A stretch of DNA of 64,000 nucleotides from Eutreptiella sp. 'Long Island Sound 2002' (GCA_964036045.1 OZ038389.1:43089119-43153118); one strand, 5' to 3'; positions 11,968 through 23,839 are shown, numbered from the stretch's first letter. Notes: a model not told the origin generated them from the sequence alone. Numbers and translations: made by a program.

Positions 11968-12043
11968 CGGTGATCGGCACAGGCCACGTGCCAGCGGATA
12001 GCTGGGAAAGGGTGGCCACTCCCCGTGTCTCGACCACACGGAT
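11968..12043. repeat. Short direct repeat, copy 2 (partner at 10158)
   Basis: See the copy at 10158. Flanking sequence outside the 75 bp does not match. Confidence 0.6.
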
Positions 12044-12318
12044 AGAGATGCAAGATCACAGACCAGACTAGTCAAATTCATCCCGGGTGTAGGATGAATT
12101 GGGCTTGGTCTAGTCTCCAAACCAAAACCCCTGCTGAACCGGATATGCCTCGGCGACAAACCCAACCTGGGGCTAGAACCCAAGTCAAGCGGATGCATAG
12201 AGGCCCCTGCCCACCAAGGCGTCGGCGTCCACTAGGCGACATGTCTTATCATCGGACGGCGACGGTAGGTATCCTAGGACTTTGGTGACAGCAAGGAACG
12301 CGCAAAACGAAGGCACAG

Positions 12319-12632
12319 TGCGAGCAAAATGTGCAAGGCGCAGGTGGTGTAACCAAAGCGGCTCCCCACCGGATAGGTGTTGATAGGAGGATGCCCCACC
12401 ACCCGTTGTAGATCGATCAAGGAGAACACAGACAAAGAGGCAGACGAGGCCGGGCAAACGGCTGGGTAATAGAGCACAAATGAGCAAAAGGGGAACAAGC
12501 GGAAGCTAAGCGTGCAAAGCGCAGATGGTGTGCCAAAGCGGGTCCCCAAAGGATAGGTGTTCACGCGATGCCCGCCCCAACATCCACTTGTAGATAGACG
12601 AGAGCAAAGCGTGCAAAGCACAAATGGTTGGG
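12319..12632. repeat. ~188-bp tandem repeat, about 1.6 units
   Basis: The blocks GTGCAARGCGCAGRTGGTGT, AAAGCGGSTCCCCA and GGATAGGTGTT recur from about 12328 and 12515. A third fragment starts near 12612. No open frame is conserved between units. Confidence 0.7.
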
Positions 12633-15600
12633 AGTGGTGACAGCGTTCCCGCTTGCGGAGCAGAGGTGGACACGGGCTATCCACCCTAGCGCTTAGCATC
12701 ACGGCGTGGCGGGTGGCTTACCGGGAATTGGGAAAAGATCTGTAGAGCAGTGCTGAGCCGTGGCTGCCCCCCCTGTTCCGGTCCATTCACGCTAGGGAGA
12801 CCCCACCATGCCTCCACACCATGTCAAGGTGCCCGGCCCTAGGGGTTGGAGGGGGTGGAGGGGGGCGGGGGTTGGCACAAGGCCTTGGTGGGGGGGGGGG
12901 GGGCTTACCCCCCCCCTTCTAATGTATTCCAGTCCGCCCCTCCCCATCCATCAACACATCAATTCAGCGGTCCATCAATCCATGAGTCATCCGAATCCAT
13001 CTCCAATCCACCCTCCCGCACCCATCCATCCTTCCACCCACGCATGAATGTCGCCAGAAAAAGCTCAGGCATGGGCATTGCAGTCTGCAAATCTACTTGC
13101 ACAGCACGAAGCCCCAGCCAATTTCTGTGCATTGGGCGTCCATGTGAGGTTGAGTGTCTTTGTGTCGGGAGGCACACAGGTGCCGCCCATGCCGACTTGC
13201 CGCAAGCCCCGCTCCGGCCGCCAAGACCACCCAAGTCCCTGTCAAACTGTTCTCAAGTTCGCAACTTCTAACTGTTAGGTTCCCCTCAAGTGTCCCGTAC
13301 GATTCTATCCTCCACACAAAGGCACACCGCAAGCTTCAGCTCGGTCCGCTTGTTGCTGTCAGGGGTTGTCACGTATGATCCCGATTGCATGGCTCCTGGG
13401 GTCACCGGGGAGGTGGATACCGACGTCTTCCCGAGCGCGCTCGAGCTGTGAACATGGATGGGGGTATTGCGGGGATGCTTTTTATGAGCATCCCTGTGAG
13501 CATCCATCAGGGTCTGGTTGATTGATCCTCGTGGGGACGCCCCTCCTGAGAGATTGCAGGTGGTTCGCAGCGAGCGCCCAAACCCACCACAGGCGGCTGA
13601 ACTCGGGCTGTGACCAGGAGTGGGGAAGGGGAAAGGCAGTTTTGGAGGGTGAGAGAGTGGGATGCACATCCCGTTGCTGACCATTGCAGCAGAGGGCCCC
13701 CGCGGCGACCCTTCCCCTGCCTGCGCTGGTGGACCATCGGGTCAGCCCTGGCAGACGTGCAACGTGGGGCTGGGCTTCACACATGTTTGGGGGGCGCCAT
13801 ACCAGGCCGAGTACATGTGCCCGGCAGTCTTGTGGTGGTGGACCGGTTGATGCTTCCAGGTGTACGCACTGGTGTGAGTTTTCAGGAGGAAATTTTCTGC
13901 ACTGCTTGTCATCAGCCACCAGGAAAAAACTACGTTAGGTGACAGTGGGACAGTTGTTCGCCTGCCCACGAATACTGGTTCTGCCCCTTGGCGCGCCTCC
14001 CCTGCCAGCGCCGGCATGATCCCCGTCCAGTCATTCCCATGATGGTGAAGTCTGGAGGGTGTCCACCACGGCCAATGTGGGAAACGCACCCCCCCCGCCC
14101 CCGCTTGCGAGAGCAACGCCGTTGTTGGAGCAACAGTAGGTGTTGTTTCCGCGACTTTTGGAACCATGTCCTACTTTGCCCGTCAACCCCCGGTGTCAGA
14201 GCAACAGGCGGTGTTGTTATTGTCAAATTTGGGACTTTCCTGTTTGCTCTTGCAAAGGCGGGGCGGGGGGTTTGGCATGATGCCATGGCCGGGGGGGGGG
14301 GGGGGGCACAGCGCCGTAACTCAGCACCACCGGTTTCAGATCACCAAATATTGGCCATCAGCGGTGCGCGGCGGGAGGGGGGGGCAGGTGTTGCATAAAG
14401 GCCGGTTGGGCACCACGCGGTACACCTGATGTCCCATGTGTCGGCACTGGTGGTCCGCCGTACCAAGAGGGCAGTTGCGGGTGTAAGTGCCCAATGTCAA
14501 CGGAGTGGAAAGATGCGGAAGGCGGAGGGACCAGTACCCAGACCCCCTCAACATCATCATCCGGTCACTATGCCGTACATTAGTAGTGTTGGTGAATTCG
14601 TTGTCGAGGGGTTTCTCCAGGTGTGCCCCGCAGCCTGTCCCCGGCGCGTTCGCAACAAGCGGTGGTAACCTCCATGACATACGGGCCAGGGCATGCCATG
14701 AGACTGCCCAGAGATGCATTGAAGAAAAGAGAGCACACGGGGCAGCGGAGGGGGTCCCGCCTGTCATACGCCGGGAGAGGGCAAGCCCATAGGAGGGGGT
14801 TGGGTGGATGAAACCAAATGAAGGTGAGCCAAGCGAAGGTGGAGGTGGAACCTTTGGTGGACTCACCCTGTTGACCACAGCCACCTCCCAAGAGCTACTT
14901 CAAAGGGGACGGTGGGGAGCCGGGGACCTTCCGCAATTTGGCACTGTTGTTGCATGTGTTTTGGGGGGCTGCAAGACCCGTTGGTGCAAGGACTCAAACA
15001 TCTCTTTCTTCCCTCGTCCATCGTAGTATCAGCTGTACCTGCCCGAAGACGGGATCCGACATGCCACTAGTGTCCGGCAGGGGAACAAGTTCCGTTAGGA
15101 ATCAGCCGTGTACCATGTGCCACTCAGAAATATCTGCTCCTGTCGCGCCCGGAGCTCAGTAGGAACCGGCTGCGTCCCGTGTCAGACCCGGATGAGTCTG
15201 ATGAGGTGCGACCTGGCGGACGCTAGCGGCAAGTCTGGGCGGGATGTCCCCGCTCCCTCCCCCCGGCAAGACGGGTCCGGCTCCGGGTACAATCTGCAAG
15301 CAGGGCATGTGCCCTGTCCTGTCCCTGTGCAGGGGTTTAGAGACATTCGGCCTCTGCCAATCCACAGGCGCGGTAGGACCAAGGAGGAAGTAACTGATGC
15401 CATTGATACACAATGCTGTGCACCGTCCATGGGGCATGTTGCCCAGTACGTGTTCCCGGTCACAATTCGTTGGCTGGACTGTATGCCAAGATCGTCCCAG
15501 ATGGCCGAAGTGACTCCCCCGAAGAATGCTGGCCAACGTATGGGTTGTGTTGTTGTTGTTGTTGTTGTTGTTTTTGCCTTTGACTTCCCATTAAATTCTG

Positions 15601-16725
15601 AGCACATGACCGCCATCGGTCATGCCCTGAACGAGCATTAAACAAGGTCGACAACGTCAACATTCCTCAAGGCTTGGCCCAAAGCCACTATGCGGCTACT
15701 TATCACATGTTCATTGGAAAATTGGCCAAACGTCGCAGAAGGACAGTCAAGGGACGGGCATCTTCTGCACCGCAAAAGGAGATGGGCGGCGGGGGGGGGA
15801 GGGGGGACAGGGTCGACAGGTGATGAGGTGCACAGATCTCTGGGCCTGCGTGAAGAGAGACAGCACGCCCCGCCCGACTCCCCCATCAAAGCTTCAGGTC
15901 ATACCCGTCATGCAGGATTCTTCATCGTCCGTCATGCCCTCGTGCGTACAAGTGTCGAGATGCGACATGAGGGACCCGGAATCCTCGTCAAAAAGGTCTG
16001 CCCTGTTCTGCATCGCTGCACTGGGGGCGTATGTCTTGACTGTGAGCTGCGGGCAACAGAAACCGCGCATAGACTGGGATCACGTGAGGCTGTGTGGGGC
16101 TGTGCGAGGCTGTGTGGGCTGTACGCGGCTGTGTGGGGCGGTGTGGGGCTGTACATGGCTGCTGTGTGAGGCTGCAAACTAATCGCCTGGTCACAGGCGC
16201 AGGCAACAGAGGGGAACAAAGGCAGGAGCAGGGACACAGGCACGGGCTCCAGCGCAAAACAGACACCGCGAAGAACGCAGTTACCCGTCGGATCACAAGC
16301 CCCGCCGACACAGACATACTTTCAGTGTGCCCTGGTACTTCAGATTTTTGTCCTTCAAAGGGATGGGTATCAGCTCCGTCTTCTCTGAAGGGCGGATGCC
16401 GCCCTAAAAGTGAGGTGGGATGCAATGATCACGTCGCGTGTGCGCGTGCGAGCTCACCCGGGCTCTACTTGCTGCCGCCCCCAACACCGCACTCCGGGAC
16501 TCCCGAAGCTCAACAGAGCACTGGCCGATCAGTACGTTGGTTACTTGGTAGCCAACTGCAGTCAATTGATCGCCAATCGATTAAGCGCCAATCGCCGTCT
16601 CGTTGATGGCAATTCTGCCACCTGAGAAAAGCTCAGAGGTCAAAGTTAAGGAAATGGCGTAAGGCTGGTATGTGACTAGGGGAGGGCTGGAAATCCACAT
16701 CTAGTGTGCGTACTGGTCCGTACAT
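12633..16725. other. Unassigned stretch with short simple repeats
   Basis: I find no gene I can support. A (GTT)n run lies at 15549-15570. It is read as polyglutamine or polythreonine on the minus strand inside weak frames (15182-15663) that match nothing I recognise. GGCTGTGTGGGGCTGTGCGAGG-like degenerate repeats occupy about 16086-16170. Poly(G) runs occur near 12890 and 14291. Confidence 0.4.
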
Positions 16726-17330
16726 ACTTTGAGATTGAACAACTTTTGTCCATGCAATAACACCTTTTTTCCCAAAAAGCAGCAAAAAAACCCGGTCATT
16801 TTCCCCACAAACCACATCCAACTGTGGTAGAACGGGTTTTTGAATGAGAAAACGCTATCCATGGCAACTGTAAGATTACATATTGCAATTTGGTTGTCCT
16901 TGGCAAAGAATGGCATAAGATACTTTGAAAATGACCAACTTGTGTCCGTGCGAGAACACTTCCACTCCCGAAAACAGCCCCCAAAAACGGTCATTTTCCC
17001 CTCGAACCACATCCAACTATGGTAAACGGCATGTGAAACGAGACAACACTTGTAATGTTGCAGGACCACAGTTTGCAAATTGGTTGTCTTTAGCAAATGA
17101 TTGCGGGATATACTTTGAGAATCATAAACTGGTGTCTGTGCAAGAACACTGTTAGCCCCCCAAAATGCCAGAAAACAGTAGGGTTCCCCGCAAAAGACAT
17201 CCAACTACAGTAGAACTGCTTTTGAAAGGAGAGAACACTTGCATGGCCACTGTAAGTTTACATATTGCAAATTGGTTGTCTTTAGCTCAGAATGGCGCAG
17301 GATACTTTGGGAACCAACAATGCGAGAGGT
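16726..17330. repeat. ~190-bp degenerate tandem repeat, about three units
   Basis: Units start at a TACTTTGARA motif near 16727, 16920, 17110 and 17301. They share GTCATTTTCCCC, CACATCCAACTRYGGTA, GAGAACACTTGYA and GCAAATTGGTTGTCTTTRGC in the same order. The frames do not keep one protein sequence across units, so this looks like non-coding tandem duplication. Confidence 0.8.
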
Positions 17331-18162
17331 GGGGATTCCGCTCATCAGGCCACGGTGACAATGCCGCCAATTCGGAACTGCCCCAATCGCTGGTTGTGGG
17401 GGCACAGGGTGAGAGCCGGGCAGTGTGGCGCAGTAGGGGTGGGCTTATCCAACGCGATCAACCGGCACTTGATGGTCAAACGGGGTCAGCCGCAACGGAT
17501 ATTAGTGATGAGCCACGCTGCTCAAACCGTCGGGCACACGCCGTTGCGCGCATTCGGGTGACAGACCTGTGGATGGTTTGCCGGCTGCACATACTCCGCA
17601 ATGTCCATCTCTATGCTCCCTATGCGCTTCTCCTTGCCGTCCTTGGCCTGCACAGCACACGCGTGCCCTACGGTGTCCGCACATGGCATTGCTACCAACG
17701 GCACGTCTGTGAAAATGCATTGCATACACAGTCTTCGCAAGTGGGCCACATCAGGATCCGTGGCTCTAAATTCGAACCTGAGGGCATCTGTGGGCCCCTG
17801 CTTTCTCTGGTTTCCTTGTTGGGCATGCCGAAGCAATGTGAAAGGCTCGTTGGCCTCTGGGTTGTTGTCCATTGCTGCAGATCTATGGGGAAGGGTGCAA
17901 AAATATGTTTGCAATGCAGCGTGCAGGGGGGGGGGGGGGGTGAATTTTTGTTTTAGGACCAACGACCCAATGATGGGCCCATTTTAGGCGGTAAGTGTTA
18001 CGGCGGAAGTGGCTCCGCTTCACCAAAGCAAATTGGTGGGGGGCTGTACTTCTCATGTGTGCTCAGATCTCGTTGAGACACACACAAAAGGTGGTGGCCA
18101 CCTTGAGCTGGGTAAGTAGTGTATTTATGAATGGGTGAGTGTGATGATGAAGAAGATTCCCA

Positions 18163-18355
18163 AGGGTGAGCCACACCTGCCGGTAGTGCAATAGCAGGGC
18201 GACTCGTGTCATGGGACTCAGCAAGCTGAGGGGAACCCCATGACCCCATGTAGAAATTAGTTTAATTTCTTACCCAGCAGTGCTGGGTATATCAGAAATT
18301 AAGCTGATAAGAACAGATACTACACTTGATCTTAGCCAAAAGGCCGACAAGGTAT
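18163..18355 (-). ncRNA. U2 spliceosomal snRNA
   Basis: Read on the minus strand from 18355, the RNA begins AUACCUUGUCGGCC and continues CUUUUGGCUAAGAUCAAGUG, UAGUAUCUGUUCUUAUCAG, the near-invariant 5' half of U2. The GUAGUA branch-point-pairing motif is intact. Stem IIa (ACCCAGCACUGCUGGGU nearby) follows. A stem III-like hairpin (CAGCUUGCUG) and a stem IV ending in a UAUUGCACUACC loop, the U2B''-type loop, complete a length of about 190 nt. The Sm-site position reads AAUUUCUAC, weaker than the usual AUUUUUG-type site. The 5' end and loop IV make the assignment secure; the 3' end is estimated from stem IV. U2 pairs with the intron branch point, in keeping with the intron-containing subtilase in this window. 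Confidence 0.95.
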
Positions 18356-18623
18356 GATAGGTAAATGGGGCTGTTCGGGCAACCTAGCCCTCCTTGAACA
18401 CATCAGGGCTCTGGTCTTCGCAGCATTTTCTGTACTCGATGGCTTGATGTTGCGCGACTATGTCCAACCCACGCACGCACGCACACCACGCACCACGCAC
18501 GCACACCACGGTGCATCGCGCGTGCTGCATACCGTCTTGTGTTGTGCTCAATCAGGCCGCACCGCTGAAGTTGATGTTGAAGCACGGTTGCACAAGAAGA
18601 GTTGACGCGCTGGGCAGCATGCG

Positions 18624-18694
18624 GGCGGTTCCGGGAATCGAACCCGGGACCTCTCGCACCCAGAGCGAGAATCATGCCACTAGACCAAACCGCC
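18624..18694 (-). tRNA. tRNA-Pro (anticodon UGG)
   Basis: On the minus strand a 71-nt cloverleaf forms. The acceptor stem is GGCGGTT/AACCGCC (7 bp), the anticodon stem CTCGC/GCGAG with loop TCTGGGT, and the T-arm CCGGG/CCCGG with loop TTCGATT. Box A (TGGTCTAGTGG) and box B (GGTTCGATTCC) promoters are present. The overall sequence resembles eukaryotic tRNA-Pro. The anticodon is TGG, and position 33, normally U, is C. No intron is present and CCA is not encoded. It lies 269 bp upstream of the U2 gene on the same strand. Confidence 0.9.
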
Positions 18695-18727
18695 TTCTGA
18701 AAAACGACTTTCCGGGAGGCTATCCGC

Positions 18728-19050
18728 TTTTGCAGGATGTTAGGGGGAACTATTTGCTGTTTTTGGAATTTTTGGGATTTTTTTTTGAATTTTTTGGAAT
18801 TTTTTGGAATTTTTTTTGATTTTTTTTGGAATTTTTTTTTTCCAAAATTCCAAAATTCCAAAATTCAACTTTTCCAAAATTCCAAATCTTTGCAGGATGT
18901 TAGGGGGAACTATTTGCTGTTTTTGGAATTTTTGGGAATTTTTTTTGAATTTTTTGGAATTTTTTTTGATTTTTTTTGGAATTTTTTTTTTCCAAAATTC
19001 CAAAATTCCAAAATTCAACTTTTCCAAAATTCCAAAAAAATTCCAAAAAC
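18728..19050. repeat. Two head-to-tail AT-rich foldback modules
   Basis: Each module starts GCAGGATGTTAGGGGGAACT (at about 18733 and 18893), followed by TTTGGAATTTTT repeats and then the inverse AAAATTCCAAAATTCC repeats. Each could fold into a long A/T hairpin. A third copy of the leader, without the foldback, sits at about 19144. The modules lie between the complete and the broken tRNA-Pro. Confidence 0.85.
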
Positions 19051-19055
19051 CCAGG

Positions 19056-19105
19056 CGGGACCTCTCGCACCCCAAGCGAGAATCATGCCACTAGACCAAA
19101 CCGCC
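19056..19105 (-). pseudogene. Truncated tRNA-Pro (anticodon GGG in remaining loop)
   Basis: The first 50 or so nt match the intact tRNA at 18624-18694: GGCGGTTTGGTCTAGTGG, D-arm and anticodon arm. The loop here is TTGGGGT, with T33 and anticodon GGG. The sequence breaks inside the T-arm, with box B lost, and runs into CCAAAAA repeats of the foldback module. The 5' flank (TTCTGAAA...TCCAGAAGGCTAT) is duplicated with the tRNA. This looks like a tandem duplication whose 3' part was replaced. Confidence 0.85.
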
Positions 19106-20960
19106 TTCTGAAAGCCTGGTTTCCAGAAGGCTATTCTCTTTTGAAGGATGTTAGGGGGAACTAGTTGCCGCAGGCAACACAAGCCACATGCAAACGGGGG
19201 CACAAATAGGTCGCAGTGGGCACACAATAGGTTTAGGGGGCACATAGGCGGTGAGGGGCGCACATGGGGGCAGTTGGCACACAGTGGGTGCAAGCAACCC
19301 ACCCTGTGGGGGGGGGTGGGGGAGGTTGAGACCTACTCAACGTGCAGGCGAAGGGGGGAGGGGGAGGGGGTACACAGAGCCACTTTGTCACTTTGTCACG
19401 CCCAGTACCTTGTTGCATGTCCAGAAGAGGGCAATGACAGGACAATGACATTTGCTGATTGCAAGAATTTTGCTAGAGATCTGTCTTTGGCCAATGCCGT
19501 ATCCACACCTCACCACCCCCGTGGTGAGGGAAGAAATCGTGAATATTGGGAAACAATGTCGAGTGTGGGGGTCACTCGGGGGTAAACATCCATGTGGCCT
19601 GCATTCCCTGGTGCCCCAGATATACTCCCTGTATTCCCCCTGCAACACCCGCGTGCACCTTACATGCAGATACTGCAGACCTTGACTCGGTAGAGCCGTA
19701 TCTTGAGCTCCTTCTCACTAAACCTCTTGCCTTCCGATGCAAACACTGTGCCATAAATTGTCAGATTCTGGGCAAATAAGTGAAGGAAATTCATGAAATG
19801 TTCACAAAACGTACCACAGGGTGGCTCCACATACCACACACAACCCATCCACAACGTCGCACACAAAGATGCGCAGGGGCATTGGCACAGAACCTGCTTC
19901 GTGAGAGAATGGCTGAGAACCCAAGCGAGGGGATGGGGGAACCATGTGCGCCCCATGAAAAAGAGGTTGCCTAAGAAATTCAGAAGAGTTGCAGGTTCGG
20001 AGAAAAATTCACAGTCCTCATTGTCCTGTTCCGGCGAACTGCTGCAATTCTGAAGGCAATTGAGTCGGGGCAACCAAACACACAGTACAGGCTGCTGCTT
20101 GAAAAATATCATGGGCAGATCAAACAATCAGAAACATGTGACAATATGCACAACTCTTTCGAAAACAGGCACAAACAAGCGCATGGGGCTTGAAGGCGCA
20201 AACACAAGCAGCAAACTCTGAAGCAAAAGTGCCACAACGAACTATCAACTTGCAGACATCGTACACATTCTGCCCCTCACAGTGGTCGAAGGGGTCAGAA
20301 AGGTATCAGCGCCGCATGCACGCCTTACAGTGATTGCCAGGATATGATGCACTGACATTCGCCACCGCTCTGATACACATGTGCAGTCCTTGGGAAGACA
20401 GAGGTTGATTTAAATTACCATTGCTGCCACCCGTGGCGCCATCAGGGGACAAGGCTTCACAGAGAGACAAAGAAGAATACCTCCGAAATTTGCAGCAAGC
20501 GGCCACACATGGAAGGCGTGCAGTTGCAAATGGGGACCACGATGGTTCGTGGGAAGACTCAAACCAAACCCCTTTTTCACAACATTTGGGGTAGATTTTT
20601 CATTGGGAGGGTGGGGATGGGGACGGTTGGACAGGTTCAGCTGGCAACCCATCCAACGATGAACGGCTGGAACATGAGCTGGGGGAGGGGGGGCTATCAA
20701 TGCTGCTGGTTTAGGGAAGGGGGGGTCCCAGCATATTGTACCACAAAACAATTGTTGCGTCCCGTTGATTGATTGTGGTACATTGGGCACCATCAATGGA
20801 CCCTGGAACACGCCCCGGAGAGACATTGATAGACCAAGGGCGGGCTCAGCAACATGTGCTTTCACTTTGGGGAGTGTGTGTTCGCGCAGCTTATAACATG
20901 TGGCACATAACCCGAATATAACAAGACAAAGATATCCAAATTAGTTGGAGGAGTGTTCCG
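19106..20960. other. Unassigned stretch
   Basis: I see no supported gene. G-rich runs lie near 19309-19370. Frames of 60-150 codons are present on both strands but none has recognisable domains. Confidence 0.35.
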
Positions 20961-20964
20961 GGGC

Positions 20965-21470
20965 GCGCATCTGAACGCCACGCAGGCGCTATGACTCGCA
21001 TCTGTGTGCTTGGCAGGCGCTCTACGAAGCGCTTCTGTGCGCCATGCAGGCACTCTCTGACTCGCATCTGTGCGCCATGCAGGCGCTGTGTGACTTGCAT
21101 TTGTGTGCCTTGCAGGCATTCCGGGACATGCATCTGAATGCCATGCAAGCGCCCTGTGGTTCGCATTTGTGTGCCATGCAGGCGCTCTGGGACTGGCATC
21201 AGTGTGCCATGCTAGCGCTCTGTGAAGGGCATGTACGCGCCACGCAGGCGCTCTGTAACTTGCATCTGTACGCTATGCAGGCACTCTGTGACCCGTTTCT
21301 TTGCGCCATGCACGCGCTCTGTGACTTGCAGCGGTGTGCCATGCAGGCGCTCTGTGAAGTGTATCCGTGCGCCATGCAGGCGCTCTGTGACTCGCATCTG
21401 CGCGCCATGCACGCGCTCCGTGACTTGCAATGCGCACTGTGCAGGCACCCTCAAACTTGCATCCATGCAG
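20965..21470. repeat. 33-bp minisatellite, about 15 degenerate units
   Basis: The consensus unit is close to ATGCAGGCGCTCTGTGACTC plus GCATCTGTGCGCC. Because 33 is divisible by three and the unit lacks stops in several frames, long frames are open on both strands (for example an 11-residue MQALCDLHLCA repeat on the plus strand from 21044). Differences between units fall in all codon positions. I read this as a minisatellite; coding use is possible but unsupported. Confidence 0.85.
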
Positions 21471-22603
21471 GCGCTGACCGGCTCAGCATCATGGCCGCGG
21501 TTCTCCTCTTATTCTCCTCCCCATTGTCCCCTAGCCCAACGCAACGCACACGCACCCCGGCCCCACACGCCGATGGTATCCCCCTAGGGGACGGATAGGG
21601 GGGCGAGGCGGAGCACCGGCTCCACTCCCAGCATGGTCCGCCACCCCCCCTTGGGAAGGGGACACAGTCTCACAGGTGTGGGCTCTTAGCCCGCCAGGTA
21701 CTATCGACTGGGCGGCGTTTGGCCGGCAGGTCACAGCGGCTTCGTCCATAGCCTGATCCCCCTCCCCCACCGCACAGCAGTCTTGTTCGAGGTGTCTGTG
21801 CACAGACCGAGACACACACCCTCGGAAGACCCTCCTCGGAACACGTACCTGGGCTGGCGGGGGTCGCAGGTATTGGCGGGCTAGTCGCAAAGCGGGCCCC
21901 AGCTTTGGTATGAGACCCTAGCCTACAACCCTGCGATGCGTAGTGTGGCCAACAACAGGTCCCGTAGGTGACGCGCCCGTCGGCGGTCGTGGTGCCCCTC
22001 GTTCTCGTACAGCCCCATGTATCGCTGTGGCGGTCCATAGGCGATGAGCCAAACCAGACATCGGACGGGAAGGCCGCTTGGTCCATCAACTACGACCACC
22101 TGTGCCCCCCGAACCTCCCCGGGCCATCGGCCTCAGGCCTTGCGGAGTGGTTGGTCCGTGTACCAGAACACCCTCTGGGACTCACCCCAGTCAAGGGGTG
22201 TGTGCAGCCCCGGTGGCAAGACAGCGGTAACCAGCCCCCGTTCGCAAACGGGGCATAGTAAGCTTGCCCCAGGCCAGAAGTTGGCTACGGCTAGTCTGGC
22301 GCTTCACTCGTAGGCGGTCAGGTCAAACCGCGGCGGGACCCAGACGGCCAAATCTCATGTCTGCCCCTCGCTGTCCCGGTAATGGACCTCGGAGGCCGTG
22401 GGGATTATAGGCATCTCCTACTCACCCGTTGTGCCGCCCCCACAACCAAACCCCGATCGTATAGGTATGCCAGGTCCGTACCATCCCAGTTGCCGTAGGG
22501 CTCCAAGTAGATGGTTTGGACCTGACGCTGGGTGGGGGGCGTTGTCGTCAGGTGTCCCCACGCTGAGGGCGACAGCGTCTGGACCACACAGGATCCTATC
22601 TAG
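21471..22603. other. Unassigned stretch, possible minus-strand protein remnants
   Basis: Minus-strand frames at about 22587-22405 (QTIYLEPYGNWDGTDLAYLY) and 22110-21930 (GLPVRCLVWLIAYGPPQRYM) look more protein-like than the surroundings. They may be fragments of one degraded mobile-element gene next to the recombinase retrotransposon. No family is recognised. Confidence 0.25.
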
Positions 22604-22648
22604 GATCACACAAGACAAAGCACCAAATTAGTTCAACAATACACCTTG
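22604..22648 (-). repeat. Split direct repeat B2
   Basis: GATCACACAAGACAAAGCA, then TTAGTTCAACAATACACCTT on the plus strand. It matches B1 at 23041 with a few differences and marks the outer 3' end of the retrotransposon. An ACATGCTGTGTCA motif at 22666-22678 also occurs next to A1 (27978). Confidence 0.8.
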
Positions 22649-22956
22649 GGGGTTTGGAGCGACTTACATGCTGTGTCACATGTGTGTATGCCAGTGTGAG
22701 TTTGGGTTCGTGTGGTGTTCCAAAGGCCCGGCGGGGTCATTGGAGAGTGTCCACTAAGTCCTGTGGCGCTTTTGGCATACTTTCTTATGCGATTGATACT
22801 ATTGAGAGCATTGAGGGCGCTAGCAGCACTCTGTATTGTTGATCTGCCACACAAATAAAACCCATTCCAGTCCGCCAATCTCCAACACCAATCGCTATTG
22901 ACACACACGCCTGAATGCCACAGTACAAAAGGCGGGGGTGGGGGCGGGTGGTGGGA

Positions 22957-23040
22957 ACACAATAAATTTTCAACAAATCTGTACACAACAGTAGATGTGA
23001 TGCCCTGTTCAAGAAAGACAAGTAGGCAAGGAAAACAGGG
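22957..23040 (-). repeat. Split direct repeat A2
   Basis: Plus-strand ACACAATAAATTTTCAAC through GACAAGTAGGCAAG to AAAACAGGG, nearly identical to A1 at 27995-28081 (three or so differences by eye). It abuts B1 with no gap. Confidence 0.85.
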
Positions 23041-23090
23041 GATCACACAAGACAAAGCAACAAATCAGTTCAACAATACACCCTTGGTAA
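23041..23090 (-). repeat. Split direct repeat B1
   Basis: GATCACACAAGACAAAGCAA, then CAGTTCAACAATACACCCTT, matching B2. Position directly after the gene region, on the minus strand, fits the B1-A2 arrangement. Confidence 0.8.
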
Positions 23091-23839
23091 TCTTCATCCT
23101 TTATTGCCACATCACACGAACAAAGCGTGACGTTGCAACACCAGCCATAAAATGCTGCCTATTGTGGAAATGGGTGCCGGTCGCTCAGCAGCTAAACAGC
23201 CACGGCGCCAGGTTCCCATATATGAGAGCCACACACCAAACGCCCACACCAGCTCACATCGAATGAAACATACATGCCACACGGCGCACGAGCAGCTGGG
23301 TACCCTGTACCCAAATGTATGGCAACTGCGCACCCCCAATCCAGCGGTTGGAGGATATCAATAGAAATATGGTGCGTACGCGCCAACAATGTCTACAAAG
23401 GTGGTTGCTGGCATCCTTAACATCAGGGCTCCCCGAATCTGTGAACAGCTGCTCGGCTTGGGACGGGAGTCGCTGCCCCAAGTCTTTCGCCGCCAATTCC
23501 AACAGCCCGGGTGCTTCGGCTCGCAGACACGCCCAGTCAAACACCAAGCACGCCTGCGTCGCCAACCAAACGTGGCACACAAGTCTCCATGCCAATCGTC
23601 TGGCGCGCACTTCACACATGTGTAGACGTGCACGCTCCCGGCTTCGCTCCAGGGCTTGCGCCGAACGGCGGTGGTGCTAGCGGCCCCTGCGGTGCCGGTG
23701 GCTCCAGCCATGATGTTTCATATTAAGGGACGCTATGCCACAAAAACAAGCACCCAAAAGAAGAGGCACTACAGGATCAAGCCATCCACCCGCTGCACTT
23801 CCTGTGGATGAGCAAGCAGCAGCAGCCGCAAACGATAAG

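Noticed and set aside
20965-21470. CRISPR-like regular repeats
   Set aside because: Units are contiguous degenerate 33-bp tandem repeats with no spacers, in a eukaryotic context.
21044-21598. 184-codon protein with an 11-residue repeat
   Set aside because: The tandem DNA repeat opens frames on both strands equally, and unit differences are not concentrated at third codon positions.
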